The translations under genes were made by a program, and so were the position numbers. From Robertmurraya dakarensis (GTDB lineage Bacteria > Bacillota > Bacilli > Bacillales > Cytobacillaceae), in contig NZ_LT707409.1 in assembly GCF_900156875.1 (NCBI RefSeq), positions 2,641,057-2,705,056 of the forward strand: a stretch of DNA of 64,000 bases, read 5' to 3'. Positions 7,620 to 16,238 of the stretch are shown here, in pieces. The first letter of the stretch is position 1. The number at the start of each line of letters is the position of its first letter. A model generated the notes under the pieces. The model was not told the DNA's origin. It did not search any database and was given only the letters and a program-made list of their open reading frames with translations.

Positions 7620-8858
7620 ATGAAAGGATTTGTTGGCAGACAACCAATCTTTAATAAAGATGAAGATATTTTCGCTTATGAACTTCTATATCGAAGCAAT
7701 GATGAAAATATTTTTCCTAATATAGATGGAGATCAAGCGACAGCAGATGTGATCATTAACAGCTTTGTAAATATCGGAATCGAGGAGCTATCTAACGGCA
7801 AACCTTGCTTTATCAATTTTACAGAAAACTTGCTGCAGTTAAGAGTACCCACTTATTTTCAGCCAAATGATATTGTAGTAGAAATATTAGAAGATGTGCT
7901 TCCCGGTCCGGAAATTATTAAGATTTGTAAAGAATTAAAGCAGCTGGGGTACAAAATTGCTTTAGATGACTTTATCTATCATGACAATAATCCTTATTTT
8001 AGTGAATACCTGAAATATGCTGACATCATTAAAGTAGATGTCCTTAAAACACCACTTAAAATACGAGAAAAAATTGAATTTACGGCAAGAATGATGAATA
8101 TAGAACTTCTCGCTGAGAAGGTTGAGACACGCAGTGATTACGAACTGTTAAAGAAAGAAGGATATGACTATTTTCAAGGATATTTTTTCTCAAAGCCTGT
8201 TATCGTTTCGACTCATGATATCCCAACCTACTTTCTATCTTATATAGATCTCATTAAAAACCTTTCCATGACCGAACCAAATGTAGATGTGATTACTGAA
8301 TTAATTGAAAGAGATTTATCACTCTCTTATAAACTATTAAAACTCATTAACTCACCTGCTTTACGTCCGAGAAATAAAATAAGCTCAATTAGACAAGCAA
8401 TTGTTTTATTAGGTTTCACTGAATTACAGAAATGGGTGTATGTTCTTTCTATACGTGGATCGCTAATCGGGAAAAGTGAAATGTCTGATGAGGTTATTCG
8501 CACGAGCCTAACTAGAGCAAGATTATGTGAATCTATCAGCCGCTTGAAGAAAAACCCTTCGTCAGAAGCTGGCTATTTCATGACTGGAATGTTTTCTTTA
8601 ATGGATTCCATCATAGGTACACCGATGGACAAAATAGTAAACAGCCTGCCTCTTAAAGAGGAAATTTGTCAGGCCCTTATTGGACATGACAACCAGTACA
8701 AACAGGTACTAGACTTGGCAATTGCCGTTGAACAAGGAAAGTGGGAAATCATATCTGAAAGATGCAGGACTTTTATGATTGATGAGAGTGAACTATTCAC
8801 AGAGTATTTTAATGCTCTTAATTGGTCCAATGAGTTAATTCTTTTAGAAAAACATTAA
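7620..8858 (+). CDS. EAL-HDOD signalling protein (YuxH-like), degenerate EAL
   Basis: 412 residues with an N-terminal EAL-type domain (about 1-205) and a C-terminal HDOD domain (about 210-400). The EAL motif reads ELLYR. The catalytic loop, DDFGTG in active phosphodiesterases, reads DDFIYHD here, so c-di-GMP hydrolysis is unlikely and binding or a scaffolding role is more plausible. The CFINFTEN, IKVDVLK and FQGYFFSKP landmarks of the fold remain. HDOD domains occur in signalling proteins without the HD metal residues. AGGGGG lies 12 bases before the ATG. TCGACA and TATAGT boxes about 80-110 bases upstream may be a weak promoter. Resembles B. subtilis YuxH in architecture and length. Confidence 0.85.
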   Translation: MKGFVGRQPIFNKDEDIFAYELLYRSNDENIFPNIDGDQATADVIINSFVNIGIEELSNGKPCFINFTENLLQLRVPTYFQPNDIVVEILEDVLPGPEIIKICKELKQLGYKIALDDFIYHDNNPYFSEYLKYADIIKVDVLKTPLKIREKIEFTARMMNIELLAEKVETRSDYELLKKEGYDYFQGYFFSKPVIVSTHDIPTYFLSYIDLIKNLSMTEPNVDVITELIERDLSLSYKLLKLINSPALRPRNKISSIRQAIVLLGFTELQKWVYVLSIRGSLIGKSEMSDEVIRTSLTRARLCESISRLKKNPSSEAGYFMTGMFSLMDSIIGTPMDKIVNSLPLKEEICQALIGHDNQYKQVLDLAIAVEQGKWEIISERCRTFMIDESELFTEYFNALNWSNELILLEKH

Positions 8859-8900
8859 AAATAAAAAGAGCCAATCCTGACTACATCAAGATTGACTCTT
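8855..8900 (-). terminator. Terminator of tRNA-Ala(GGC)
   Basis: On the minus strand AAGAGTCAATC (8890-8900) pairs with GATTGGCTCTT (8866-8876), one mismatch, followed by TTTTTATTTTT. It overlaps the last bases of the EAL-HDOD gene. Confidence 0.8.
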
Positions 8901-8918
8901 AATCACACTATCAAGTTA

Positions 8919-8991
8919 TGGAGAATAGGGGGCTCGAACCCCTGACCTCAACGCTGCCAGCGTTGCGCTCTCCCAGCTGAGCTAATCCCCC
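8919..8991 (-). tRNA. tRNA-Ala (GGC)
   Basis: Isolated tRNA; acceptor GGGGGAT with ATTCTCC containing a G-T pair at 3-70 (the alanine identity pair), loop CTGGCAG, T-loop GTTCGAGCC. CCA is not encoded. Complements tRNA-Ala(TGC) in the main array. Confidence 0.95.
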
Positions 8992-9009
8992 GTATCTATT
9001 ATAAAAATT

Positions 9010-9039
9010 ATTATACAATTGAAGCACGAGGTAAATCAA
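9010..9039 (-). promoter_or_regulatory. Promoter of tRNA-Ala(GGC)
   Basis: Minus-strand TTGATT (9034-9039), 18 bases, perfect TATAAT (9010-9015); start near 9003, about 12 bases before the tRNA. Confidence 0.7.
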
Positions 9040-9046
9040 GTGAAAA

Positions 9047-9094
9047 ATTTTAAAAAATACAGCCCAATCTATTCGACCTGAAAATAGATTGAGC
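9047..9094 (-). terminator. Terminator of the soluble chemoreceptor gene
   Basis: On the minus strand a 12-base stem, 9083-9094 with 9062-9073 (GCTCAATCTATT / AATAGATTGGGC, one G-T pair), followed by TGTATTTTTT. Confidence 0.8.
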
Positions 9095-9101
9095 AGGTAT
9101 A

Positions 9102-10103
9102 TTATTTCACAAGAGTGCTTGCAGCCCTGGATAAGGCTTGTTTATTTTGTTCATCGAGAACCGCCACTTGTTTACTAGTTTCCTCCAGCTTAATATCAAC
9201 CTTTTTTGCTTCCTCAATATGTTGCTGTATTAGTTCATTAACTTCTTCAAAAAGCGACTTTGTGCTAGTGATTTCACTCATCACTTTCGTTGAATAGTCC
9301 GTTTGCTCCTCAATTTTCACGATTACATCACCAACCTCTGATTCCACTTGATGAATAACCGATGAAATAAACTCAATACTATTCGAAGTATTTTTGCTTA
9401 AGTCAATACCTTCCTTAATTAATCCTGCACTTGTCGTAGTCGATTGCATCGTATCTTTAATGTCTTTCTGAATATTCTTTGTAAGGATGCTTATATTGTT
9501 TGTACTATCCGCTGTATTTTCAGCCAGTTTTCGTACCTCTTCTGCAACAACCGCAAAGCCTTTTCCGTGTTCACCAGCTCTGGCAGCCTCAATGGAAGCA
9601 TTTAACGCAAGAAGATTCGTCTGATCTGCAATCTCCTTAATTACCTTCACGATCATCTCAATTTCCTTTGATCTGTCGTTTAATTGATTCATTTTCTGGT
9701 AAGTTTCACCGAGCTTGTCTCCCAATTGGGTAATAAGCTGTTCCACCTTATTTACTAAATCTTTTCCTTCATCCGATTTAGTAACCATTTCCCCAGCAGA
9801 CTGTAATAGATTGCCGCCCTTTTGTGAAAGCTCTCTGCTATTAACCACTGAAAGCTGACTAATATGATTCACTTGATCAAAATGCTCTTTTATTTTAGCC
9901 ACCATGTCCCCCATTACATAATGCTGACGATTGACAAGCTCATGTTGTTTAATGGTTTCGCTGAGCTCATCGTTGAAGCTTTCCAGAAACACTTCGAAAA
10001 AGGATTCTTTTTCTTGACACTCCGAATAAATTTTATCAAATTTCTCCTGTAACTCCCTTTTTTCTTCTTCAATTAACAATAAACGCTTCTTTGTAATTAG
10101 CAT
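9102..10103 (-). CDS. Soluble methyl-accepting chemotaxis protein (YfmS-like)
   Basis: A 333-residue receptor with no membrane segment. The N-terminal ~75 residues are charged coiled coil; the rest is the MCP signalling domain, with the conserved hairpin tip [39 protein letters not shown] near residues 161-200. Such receptors couple to CheW and CheA and modulate flagellar rotation from the cytoplasm. Length and absence of a ligand domain resemble B. subtilis YfmS. What it senses is unknown. No chemotaxis genes are adjacent; it is a single-gene unit with its own terminator. Confidence 0.88.
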   Translation of the reverse strand: MLITKKRLLLIEEEKRELQEKFDKIYSECQEKESFFEVFLESFNDELSETIKQHELVNRQHYVMGDMVAKIKEHFDQVNHISQLSVVNSRELSQKGGNLLQSAGEMVTKSDEGKDLVNKVEQLITQLGDKLGETYQKMNQLNDRSKEIEMIVKVIKEIADQTNLLALNASIEAARAGEHGKGFAVVAEEVRKLAENTADSTNNISILTKNIQKDIKDTMQSTTTSAGLIKEGIDLSKNTSNSIEFISSVIHQVESEVGDVIVKIEEQTDYSTKVMSEITSTKSLFEEVNELIQQHIEEAKKVDIKLEETSKQVAVLDEQNKQALSRAASTLVK

Positions 10104-10499
10104 ATTTATTCCCCTATCAATTTGAAGATAAATCCTTCCTTTGATCCAATATAGTAATTAGTATAACAAGTTGAATACACTTGAAAATTGATTAATATCA
10201 ATATTTTTCAATTACATAATCAGTTATAAATATTATATAGTACTTTTGGTATATAAGAACGAGCATCAGTTTATATATATTGAACATTTCGTGAATAGAT
10301 GGATTTTTAAAACTTAATAATAAAATTCATAAATAATATTATTATCGGTAAAATATTTTCGTCGTTACTTTTGTTAAGAAACTTTGAATTTATGACAATT
10401 TTGTTAAAATTCCTTAATTTATTTGCCTATTTCTGAAAATTTTGATATGTTTAGTGTGTAGTATATTTCGACAAATTTTTTAGTAAAGGGATATGACAT
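10104..10499. other. AT-rich intergenic region
   Basis: About 400 bases of very AT-rich sequence between two divergent genes. I see no open frame, tRNA or stable hairpin. TTTGTCGAAA on the minus strand at 10458-10467 matches a Spo0A-box but this heptamer recurs in the window by chance. No clear Fur box (inverted GATAAT) precedes the small gene to the right. Confidence 0.5.
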
Positions 10500-10649
10500 A
10501 TGAGAAAACAAATCATTAATATGCAAGCGTTAATTAATAATAATAAGAAGGAAATTCTATCGAATAAGAAAGAAATGGCTAAGATTGAAAAAAGAATCGA
10601 TGATAAGCATTATAAGCAATTAAAGATGACAACTAACCTTTCCAACTAA
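10500..10649 (+). CDS. FbpB-like small basic protein
   Basis: A 49-residue lysine-rich protein, MRKQIINMQALINNNKKEIL at the start and MAKIEKRIDDKHYKQ further on. The pattern of an NK-KEIL helix, a charged linker, and IEKRID-KH is what I expect of the Fur-regulated basic protein B family. In B. subtilis FbpB is thought to help the small RNA FsrA during iron sparing. AAAGGGA lies 8 bases before the ATG, and a hairpin terminator follows 26 bases after the stop, both supporting a real gene. The family assignment is from memory of a short pattern and is moderate. Confidence 0.6.
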   Translation: MRKQIINMQALINNNKKEILSNKKEMAKIEKRIDDKHYKQLKMTTNLSN

Positions 10650-10674
10650 AGTTTCATCAAATTTCGACAAAAAC

Positions 10675-10706
10675 GAAAGCGGCCTCTTCTTTAGAGAGCC
10701 GCTTTC
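10675..10706. terminator. Bidirectional terminator
   Basis: GAAAGCGGC pairs with GCCGCTTTC. T-rich tails on both strands (TTCTTTT on plus, GTTTTTG on minus) serve the FbpB-like gene and glxK. Confidence 0.85.
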
Positions 10707-10724
10707 TTCTTTTAAAAAATTATC

Positions 10725-11861
10725 TTAAATACTATTCATTTTTAAAACAGATGCTATATTGAAAGCTGTATTTTCCACATTTTCTTCTGCATTTTGAAGT
10801 GCATCTTCCAAGTCTGTAACACCAGGAACAACACTAAAAAGAGCATCAATGCCATGCTGATAAACAATGCTGCTGTCTCTTGACACATTGCCGGCTACTC
10901 CAATAACTGGCACACCAAACGTCTTTGCGGTTTTTGCAACACCGATTGGGGTCTTCCCATAAATCGTCTGACTATCAATTTTACCTTCTCCTGTAATCAC
11001 TAAATCTGCATCTTTAACTAGTTGAAGAAGATTTGTTGCACTAATTACAATGTCCACTCCTCGCTTCAATTCAGCAGGTAAAAATGCCAGCAAACCTCCC
11101 CCAAGCCCGCCTGCAGCACCTGATCCAGGAACAATCATAATATCTCTACCTAAATCTCTTTTAATAATGCCAGCATAATGCTCAAGATTCTGATCTAGCT
11201 GCACGACCATTTCGGGAGTCGCTCCTTTCTGAGGCCCAAAGATGGCTGATGCTCCTTTCTCACCTGTCAGTGGGTTATCGACGTCACATGCGACTTCGAT
11301 TTTAGTATCTTTTAAACGAGAATCGATGGAAGAGATATCAATAGAATGCAAATCTGCGAGTGAACCGCCGCCTTCTCCTATTTCCTTCCCTTCCTTATTC
11401 AAAAAGCGCACACCTAAAGCCTTGGCCATCCCTGCACCGCCGTCATTCGTTGCACTGCCGCCAATTCCGATAATAATATGATTAACCCCATAATCAAGAC
11501 AAGCGGCAATCAACTCACCTGTCCCTCTCGTGGTTGTTTTTAATGGATTTCGTTTATCTTTAGGAACAAGGTGTAAACCTGATGCAGCAGCCATCTCAAT
11601 AACCGCTGTTTTTCCATCACCGAGAAGCCCGAAAAAGGCGTTCACAGGCTCCCCAAGAGGACCTTTTACTATTTTATTAATAATTTTCCCATCTGTTGCG
11701 TCAACAAGTGACTGAACCGTTCCTTCACCGCCATCTGCCATCGGTACTTTAATGTACTCACTATCTGGGAACACTCTTTTAAATCCATTTTCAATCGAAA
11801 CAGCCACTTCAAGTGCTGTTAAGCTTTCTTTAAATGAATCAGGTGCGATAACGATTTTCAT
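10725..11861 (-). CDS. glxK: Glycerate kinase
   Basis: A 378-residue member of glycerate kinase type-1 (GarK/GlxK) family, ATP-dependent phosphorylation of glycerate, classically to 2-phosphoglycerate. Diagnostic segments are MKIVIAPDSFKESLTA at the start, MADGGEGTVQSLVDATDG near 42-59, GIGGSATNDGGAGMAKALG near 132-150 and ITGEGKIDSQT near 290-300. The gene starts 12 bases after the GntP permease stop, so the two form an operon for uptake and phosphorylation of glycerate. A cre site upstream of the permease suggests CcpA control, and the neighbouring CdaR suggests induction by a sugar acid. Confidence 0.93.
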   Translation of the reverse strand: MKIVIAPDSFKESLTALEVAVSIENGFKRVFPDSEYIKVPMADGGEGTVQSLVDATDGKIINKIVKGPLGEPVNAFFGLLGDGKTAVIEMAAASGLHLVPKDKRNPLKTTTRGTGELIAACLDYGVNHIIIGIGGSATNDGGAGMAKALGVRFLNKEGKEIGEGGGSLADLHSIDISSIDSRLKDTKIEVACDVDNPLTGEKGASAIFGPQKGATPEMVVQLDQNLEHYAGIIKRDLGRDIMIVPGSGAAGGLGGGLLAFLPAELKRGVDIVISATNLLQLVKDADLVITGEGKIDSQTIYGKTPIGVAKTAKTFGVPVIGVAGNVSRDSSIVYQHGIDALFSVVPGVTDLEDALQNAEENVENTAFNIASVLKMNSI

Positions 11862-11873
11862 GCCTGCGTCCTC

Positions 11874-13142
11874 CTACACAAATAATTTAAATACACCAAA
11901 AACCAAAGTAGAAATAATAGCAATGGTCAATCCAACTAACGATTCGTATGGGATTAACTTCAATCGTTCATTAATTTCCATATTGACACTTCCTCCAGTT
12001 GCATGGAAAAAGCTTCCGTGAGGCAAATGGTCTAAAACTGTAGCACCAGCATGAATCATAGCTGCACCTGCTAATGAGGCTACGCCCATTTCTAAAATCG
12101 TAGTGCTAAACACCTGACTTGCAACCGCTGTACCAGCAGTAGTAGATGCTGTTGCTGCAGACATGAAGATACCTGAGATTGGTGCAAGTGCAAATGCAGG
12201 AAGTCCAAGTGTATTCAAGCTATCAATTAAGACATCCTTCAAACCAGAGTTTGAAATAATTCCTGCTAGTGTACCTGTTCCAAGAAGCATGATCGCAACA
12301 CCCGTCATTTTCCCAAGACCTGATACTGCATACTCATTAATTTTTCTGCCTCTCCCCATTATAATTGCTCCGACAATTCCTCCTGCCGGCAGGGCAACCA
12401 TTGGATCAATATTAATATCAAACAACGGTCTTAATGCTAAAAGAATGATTGTCACTAATGGTGCTGCAATCGCAGGCAAAAACAATGGCAGCTTTTCCCC
12501 TTCACGACTTTCAATTTCATCTACTTTAACAAAAGTTCCTTTATTTACGAGCTTTTTCGCAATTAAATAAGTAACGATTAGTCCGAAAATACCTGGGATT
12601 ATTCCAGCAGCCATAATCGATGTTAAAGGAACGTTAAATGCATCTGATGCCGCAATCGCATTAGGATTTGGTGACATGATGTTTCCCGCTTTTCCTCCAC
12701 CGATCATAGCAAGCAGGATAGCCATTTTAGAAATTCCAGCTCTGCTTGCCAGAGCTAATGCAATTGGAGCGACCGTGATGACAGCCACATCGACAAATAC
12801 CCCTACAGCCGTTAGGATCATCGTCGCAATTGCTAAAGCCAGCAACGCCTTCGTCTCACCAAGTTTTCTTACAATCGTTTCCGCAATGACAGCTGCAGCA
12901 CCCGATTCGATTAGTACACCTGCCAAAATACCAGCAGCTAAAATCCTTAAAACAGCGGGGATAATACCTTTAGCTCCCTCCATCATTAAGGTTACCGTAT
13001 TCGTTATATCAACTCCGCCTACTAGGCCGCCGATTAAAGCACCGGCTATCATACCATAGGCTGGAGACACCTTTTTCAAAATCAAAACAATCGCAATCAC
13101 TAGTGCAACAAGAGCACCTAAAGCGCTTACTTGAATATCCAT
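11874..13142 (-). CDS. GntP-family permease, probable glycerate transporter
   Basis: A 422-residue integral membrane protein of the gluconate:H+ symporter family. About twelve hydrophobic helices are visible. The conserved MSPNPNAIAASDAFN segment lies near residue 162 and the C-terminal HGSFFHATGGSVNM near 380. An in-frame start lies nine codons upstream, but the ATG at 13142 (MDIQVSALGALVALV) has GGGAGG at ideal spacing. GntP members carry gluconate, glycerate and similar acids. The partner gene glxK and the CdaR regulator next door argue for glycerate. Confidence 0.85.
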   Translation of the reverse strand: MDIQVSALGALVALVIAIVLILKKVSPAYGMIAGALIGGLVGGVDITNTVTLMMEGAKGIIPAVLRILAAGILAGVLIESGAAAVIAETIVRKLGETKALLALAIATMILTAVGVFVDVAVITVAPIALALASRAGISKMAILLAMIGGGKAGNIMSPNPNAIAASDAFNVPLTSIMAAGIIPGIFGLIVTYLIAKKLVNKGTFVKVDEIESREGEKLPLFLPAIAAPLVTIILLALRPLFDINIDPMVALPAGGIVGAIIMGRGRKINEYAVSGLGKMTGVAIMLLGTGTLAGIISNSGLKDVLIDSLNTLGLPAFALAPISGIFMSAATASTTAGTAVASQVFSTTILEMGVASLAGAAMIHAGATVLDHLPHGSFFHATGGSVNMEINERLKLIPYESLVGLTIAIISTLVFGVFKLFV

Positions 13143-13172
13143 GCTGATTCCTCCCTTCAACTTATACACCCA

Positions 13173-13187
13173 TTGTAAGCGGTATCA
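13173..13187 (-). promoter_or_regulatory. cre site upstream of the glycerate operon
   Basis: TTGTAAGCGGTATCA matches the Bacillus cre consensus WTGNAANCGNWNNCW at every position. It lies 31 bases before the permease ATG, where bound CcpA would block transcription or the first steps of it. Confidence 0.65.
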
Positions 13188-13239
13188 AACATGAATACAT
13201 TGGCTAAATCATTAAAAATAAAACGAGGAATACAATTAT

Positions 13240-13259
13240 TTTTGTGCAAATGCACAAAA
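13240..13259. promoter_or_regulatory. Palindrome, candidate CdaR operator
   Basis: TTTTGTGCAAATGCACAAAA: two perfect 9-base arms around AA, in the gap between the cdaR stop and the permease gene, about 98 bases before the permease ATG. Position and symmetry suit an activator site upstream of the glycerate operon promoter. A 2-base loop and no T-run make a terminator unlikely. Confidence 0.5.
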
Positions 13260-13262
13260 GTG

Positions 13263-14393
13263 TTAGGATGAAGATTTTATTCGTCCCTTTGTGACCGACA
13301 AATAAAGATATATTAAATCCTTTACCCTCCTAGGGTCCTTTCCTGTTAATTCCACTATTTTGTCTAGACGATAGCGAAGTGTATTGCGATGTATGTATAA
13401 TTTACTGGTAATGGCGTTGATATCTCCATTCTCTTCAAGATAAGCTAAAAGAGTTTGGATCAGCTCTCCTTTTTTGTCATGTTTTTGCAATTGTTCATAA
13501 TAAGGTCCAATCCATTCTCCTAACCCTAGAGATTCTGCTTGAGCAAGGAATACCGGAAGCTTATAATCATCATAAAAATAAACCTTTTTGTCTGGATCAA
13601 GTCTAGAACCGACTTCCAACGTTAATTCCGCTTGTCTATAAGCTTTTGAAACACCTTCAACAGAAGGATAATATTGACCTGCGCTTATTCTGCATAAGAT
13701 CCCTTTATCTTTTTTAAGAAAAGATGCCCATTGATCCATTTTTTTCAATAGAGCTCCATGATCCCATTTTTGATCCTTCAATGTAATTGTTTTCAGGATA
13801 ATTACATGCCCTGACATCATAACAATTAAATCCTGTTCATCAAGCTTCACCTTCATGGCTTTATACAATTTCGGTCTATTTTCTGTAGTAAAAATAATAG
13901 GCACACGCGGAATAGTTAAATCAATTTTGAGCCGGTGAATTCTATCAAAATAAAGTGAATCCAGTTCTTCCTTCCCATTTAGAAGCTGGATGATCAACTC
14001 TTCCTTCAGTCTTTCATCCCATTGAATTTCTTCTGTTAGTTCTGCCTGCTGCAAGATCATTTCGGCCGCCATTTTCACCAGTTCTCCAAAACTTCGAATT
14101 TCATCAGGATGACCTGTTATTCCAATAACACCAATAATATTTCCTCTAAACTTAATCGGTAGATTTACCCCTTCTTTTACACCTTGGAGATTTTCTGAAT
14201 CATCCCGATTAATCTCGTATTCACACTGTTTTTCAATCACCCTTAAGGCCCCTTCGTGAACGGAGTCTATCCTGCTTTGATCACCAGAACCAATAATGAT
14301 TCCTTTGTCATTCATAACATTAATATTTCGGTTGATGATTTTCATCGTTCGATTCACAATTTCCTGGGCCAATGATTTATTTAAATAGATCAT
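13263..14393 (-). CDS. cdaR: CdaR-type sugar diacid/glycerate regulator
   Basis: A 376-residue transcription activator of the CdaR/PucR group. The N-terminal sugar-diacid recognition domain (about 1-130) includes LAQEIVNRTMKIINRNINVMND and VNLPIKFRGNIIGVIGITGHP. A middle GGDEF-like region follows. The C-terminal helix-turn-helix, INAITSKLYIHRNTLRYRLDKIVELTGKDP, lies near 325-354. E. coli CdaR activates uptake and catabolism of glucarate, galactarate and glycerate. The permease and glycerate kinase directly downstream fit that role. It may be transcribed through into them or act at the palindrome at 13240. Confidence 0.88.
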   Translation of the reverse strand: MIYLNKSLAQEIVNRTMKIINRNINVMNDKGIIIGSGDQSRIDSVHEGALRVIEKQCEYEINRDDSENLQGVKEGVNLPIKFRGNIIGVIGITGHPDEIRSFGELVKMAAEMILQQAELTEEIQWDERLKEELIIQLLNGKEELDSLYFDRIHRLKIDLTIPRVPIIFTTENRPKLYKAMKVKLDEQDLIVMMSGHVIILKTITLKDQKWDHGALLKKMDQWASFLKKDKGILCRISAGQYYPSVEGVSKAYRQAELTLEVGSRLDPDKKVYFYDDYKLPVFLAQAESLGLGEWIGPYYEQLQKHDKKGELIQTLLAYLEENGDINAITSKLYIHRNTLRYRLDKIVELTGKDPRRVKDLIYLYLSVTKGRIKSSS

Positions 14394-14461
14394 CCTAAAT
14401 CTCCCCTTTTAATCTGATAACCATCTTTCACTATACACCAATTTTTGATGAGAGAAGATAA

Positions 14462-14498
14462 GCAAAAAGACATCTCACCTTTGTGGATGTCTTTTTGC
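14462..14498 (-). terminator. Terminator of the BCCT transporter gene
   Basis: GCAAAAAGACATC and GATGTCTTTTTGC form a 13-base stem around an 11-base loop, 11 bases past the stop. The T-run lies inside the 3' arm. Confidence 0.65.
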
Positions 14499-14508
14499 GG
14501 GTAAAGCA

Positions 14509-16044
14509 TTATGGTGTTTTGGGATTCTGTTTAGTACTTTTAGGTTTTTTCGGTTTAAGATACAAGCCAAGCTCTTTCTTTTCCCTCGTCAATGACTTAT
14601 AGAGTGAAAGCATCATCAAAATCATAATAAAGGAAAATGGAAAAGCTGCGGCTATCAGTGCATTTTGTAAAGCTTGCAGCCCTCCGCTATATAAAAGAAT
14701 TAAAGCTACGGTTGATTGAGCTATCCCCCATGTGAATTTAACACGGTTTGGAGGGGTAAGCGAACCATACGTAGTTTGCATCCCCAGTACGAATGTAGCT
14801 GAGTCCGCTGACGTAATAAAGAAAGTACTCACAAGTAAAATCGCAATAATTGATAAAATCGCAGACCACGGTAATTCACCAAAAACAGCGAACAATACTT
14901 CCTCTGTAGCAAATTGAGATAAATCGATATTCCCCGCCTTTTGAATTTCAATAGCTGAAGTTCCAAAGACTGAGAACCAGAAAAAGCTAACAAGCGCAGG
15001 AAGCAATAAAACACCAATGATAAATTCGCGAATTGTTCTTCCTCTTGAAACACGCGCAATGAAAATACCAACAAATGGAGACCAAGAAATCCACCACGCC
15101 CAATAGAAAATCGTCCATCCATTGATCCACTCCCGGTGATCTTCGTTGAGTGGAGCAATTCGGAAACTCATGCGAACAATATTCTGTATGTATCCGCCAA
15201 TTGAATCAGTGAACATATCCAGAATGAGCACAGTAGGTCCGACGATGAAGAGTAACAAAAGCAAAGCAACTGCTAAAACCATATTTGCATTACTTAAAAT
15301 CTTAATTCCCTTTCCTAAGCCAGTAGAAGCTGAAATCATAAAAAGAACCGTAACAACAGCGACAATGATAAATTGAACAAAGAAACTCACAGGAATCCCG
15401 AATAAGTACGATAATCCACCATTAATTTGAGCTGCACCAAATCCTAATGTTGTCGCAACACCAATAACAGTTGCAAACACCGCTAAAACATCGACAACCG
15501 TTCCCCATACTCCGTCCATACTTTTTCCTAAAACAGGTTTTAACGTGGCTGAAATCAATCCTGGTTCATCATGACGGAATTGAAAGTAGGCCAGCGCAAG
15601 CGCAACAATGGCATATATCCCCCAAGCATGTATCCCCCAATGGAAAAATGTGTAGCGCAAGGCTTCTTTGTATGCCTCATTTGTTCCTGGCTCCGCAAGA
15701 GGAGGTGCCATAAAGTGAGAAAGCGGTTCAGCTGCTCCCCAAAAAACTAATCCAATTCCCATACCTGCACTAAAGAGCATCGCAAACCAACTCATTCTAG
15801 TGAATTCAGGTTTCTCATCAGGTTTTCCCAGTCTAATGGCCCCAACAGGACTAAAAATTAGAAATAAGCAAAAAAGGACAATAATCGTAACTAAAATTAA
15901 ATAATACCAACCAAAGGATGACGTTAAGAATGTCTGTATGTTTCCGGTTGCCTCTTCAAAACCTTCTGGAGCTGCCACCCCAAAAATAACTGAAGCAAGT
16001 ACAAGTGCAACCGTTATCCAGAATACGTTCGAAATCTTTTTCAT
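14509..16044 (-). CDS. BCCT-family betaine/choline transporter (OpuD-like)
   Basis: A 511-residue sodium- or proton-coupled transporter for glycine betaine, choline or carnitine. Twelve hydrophobic helices are expected. Signatures are [22 protein letters not shown] near residues 93-114, the tryptophan-rich substrate segment [29 protein letters not shown] near 312-340, and [17 protein letters not shown] near 400. The C-terminal tail is lysine-rich. GGAAAGGAA precedes the ATG. Likely used in osmoprotection. It is a single-gene unit. Confidence 0.9.
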   Translation of the reverse strand: MKKISNVFWITVALVLASVIFGVAAPEGFEEATGNIQTFLTSSFGWYYLILVTIIVLFCLFLIFSPVGAIRLGKPDEKPEFTRMSWFAMLFSAGMGIGLVFWGAAEPLSHFMAPPLAEPGTNEAYKEALRYTFFHWGIHAWGIYAIVALALAYFQFRHDEPGLISATLKPVLGKSMDGVWGTVVDVLAVFATVIGVATTLGFGAAQINGGLSYLFGIPVSFFVQFIIVAVVTVLFMISASTGLGKGIKILSNANMVLAVALLLLLFIVGPTVLILDMFTDSIGGYIQNIVRMSFRIAPLNEDHREWINGWTIFYWAWWISWSPFVGIFIARVSRGRTIREFIIGVLLLPALVSFFWFSVFGTSAIEIQKAGNIDLSQFATEEVLFAVFGELPWSAILSIIAILLVSTFFITSADSATFVLGMQTTYGSLTPPNRVKFTWGIAQSTVALILLYSGGLQALQNALIAAAFPFSFIMILMMLSLYKSLTREKKELGLYLKPKKPKSTKQNPKTP

Positions 16045-16238
16045 TGTACGTTCCTTTCCATAAAACTTAATAATTTTTTTGAACTGATAAATTTGTTTTT
16101 ATTTAGCTCTGATTCATATGTCCCCCTTATTTTGTAAAAGAAAGGTGGAAATTATGTTAGTGATTTCAAGGTTTTACTTTAATGAATGAAAAGAGCGGGC
16201 ATTTAATAGGTATGTACGCATACATTCGCTTTGTTACA

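Noticed and set aside
7540-7620. c-di-GMP (GEMM) riboswitch before the EAL-HDOD gene
   Set aside because: The conserved GEMM blocks are absent from the short leader.
10320-10360. Fur box before the FbpB-like gene
   Set aside because: The sequence near ATTATTATCGG matches only one half-site of the inverted repeat.
12676-13059. 127-codon plus-strand frame inside the GntP permease gene
   Set aside because: Antisense shadow of a membrane protein gene; no ribosome site or family features.
15471-15713. Plus-strand frames inside the BCCT gene
   Set aside because: Antisense shadows of a well-supported coding region.
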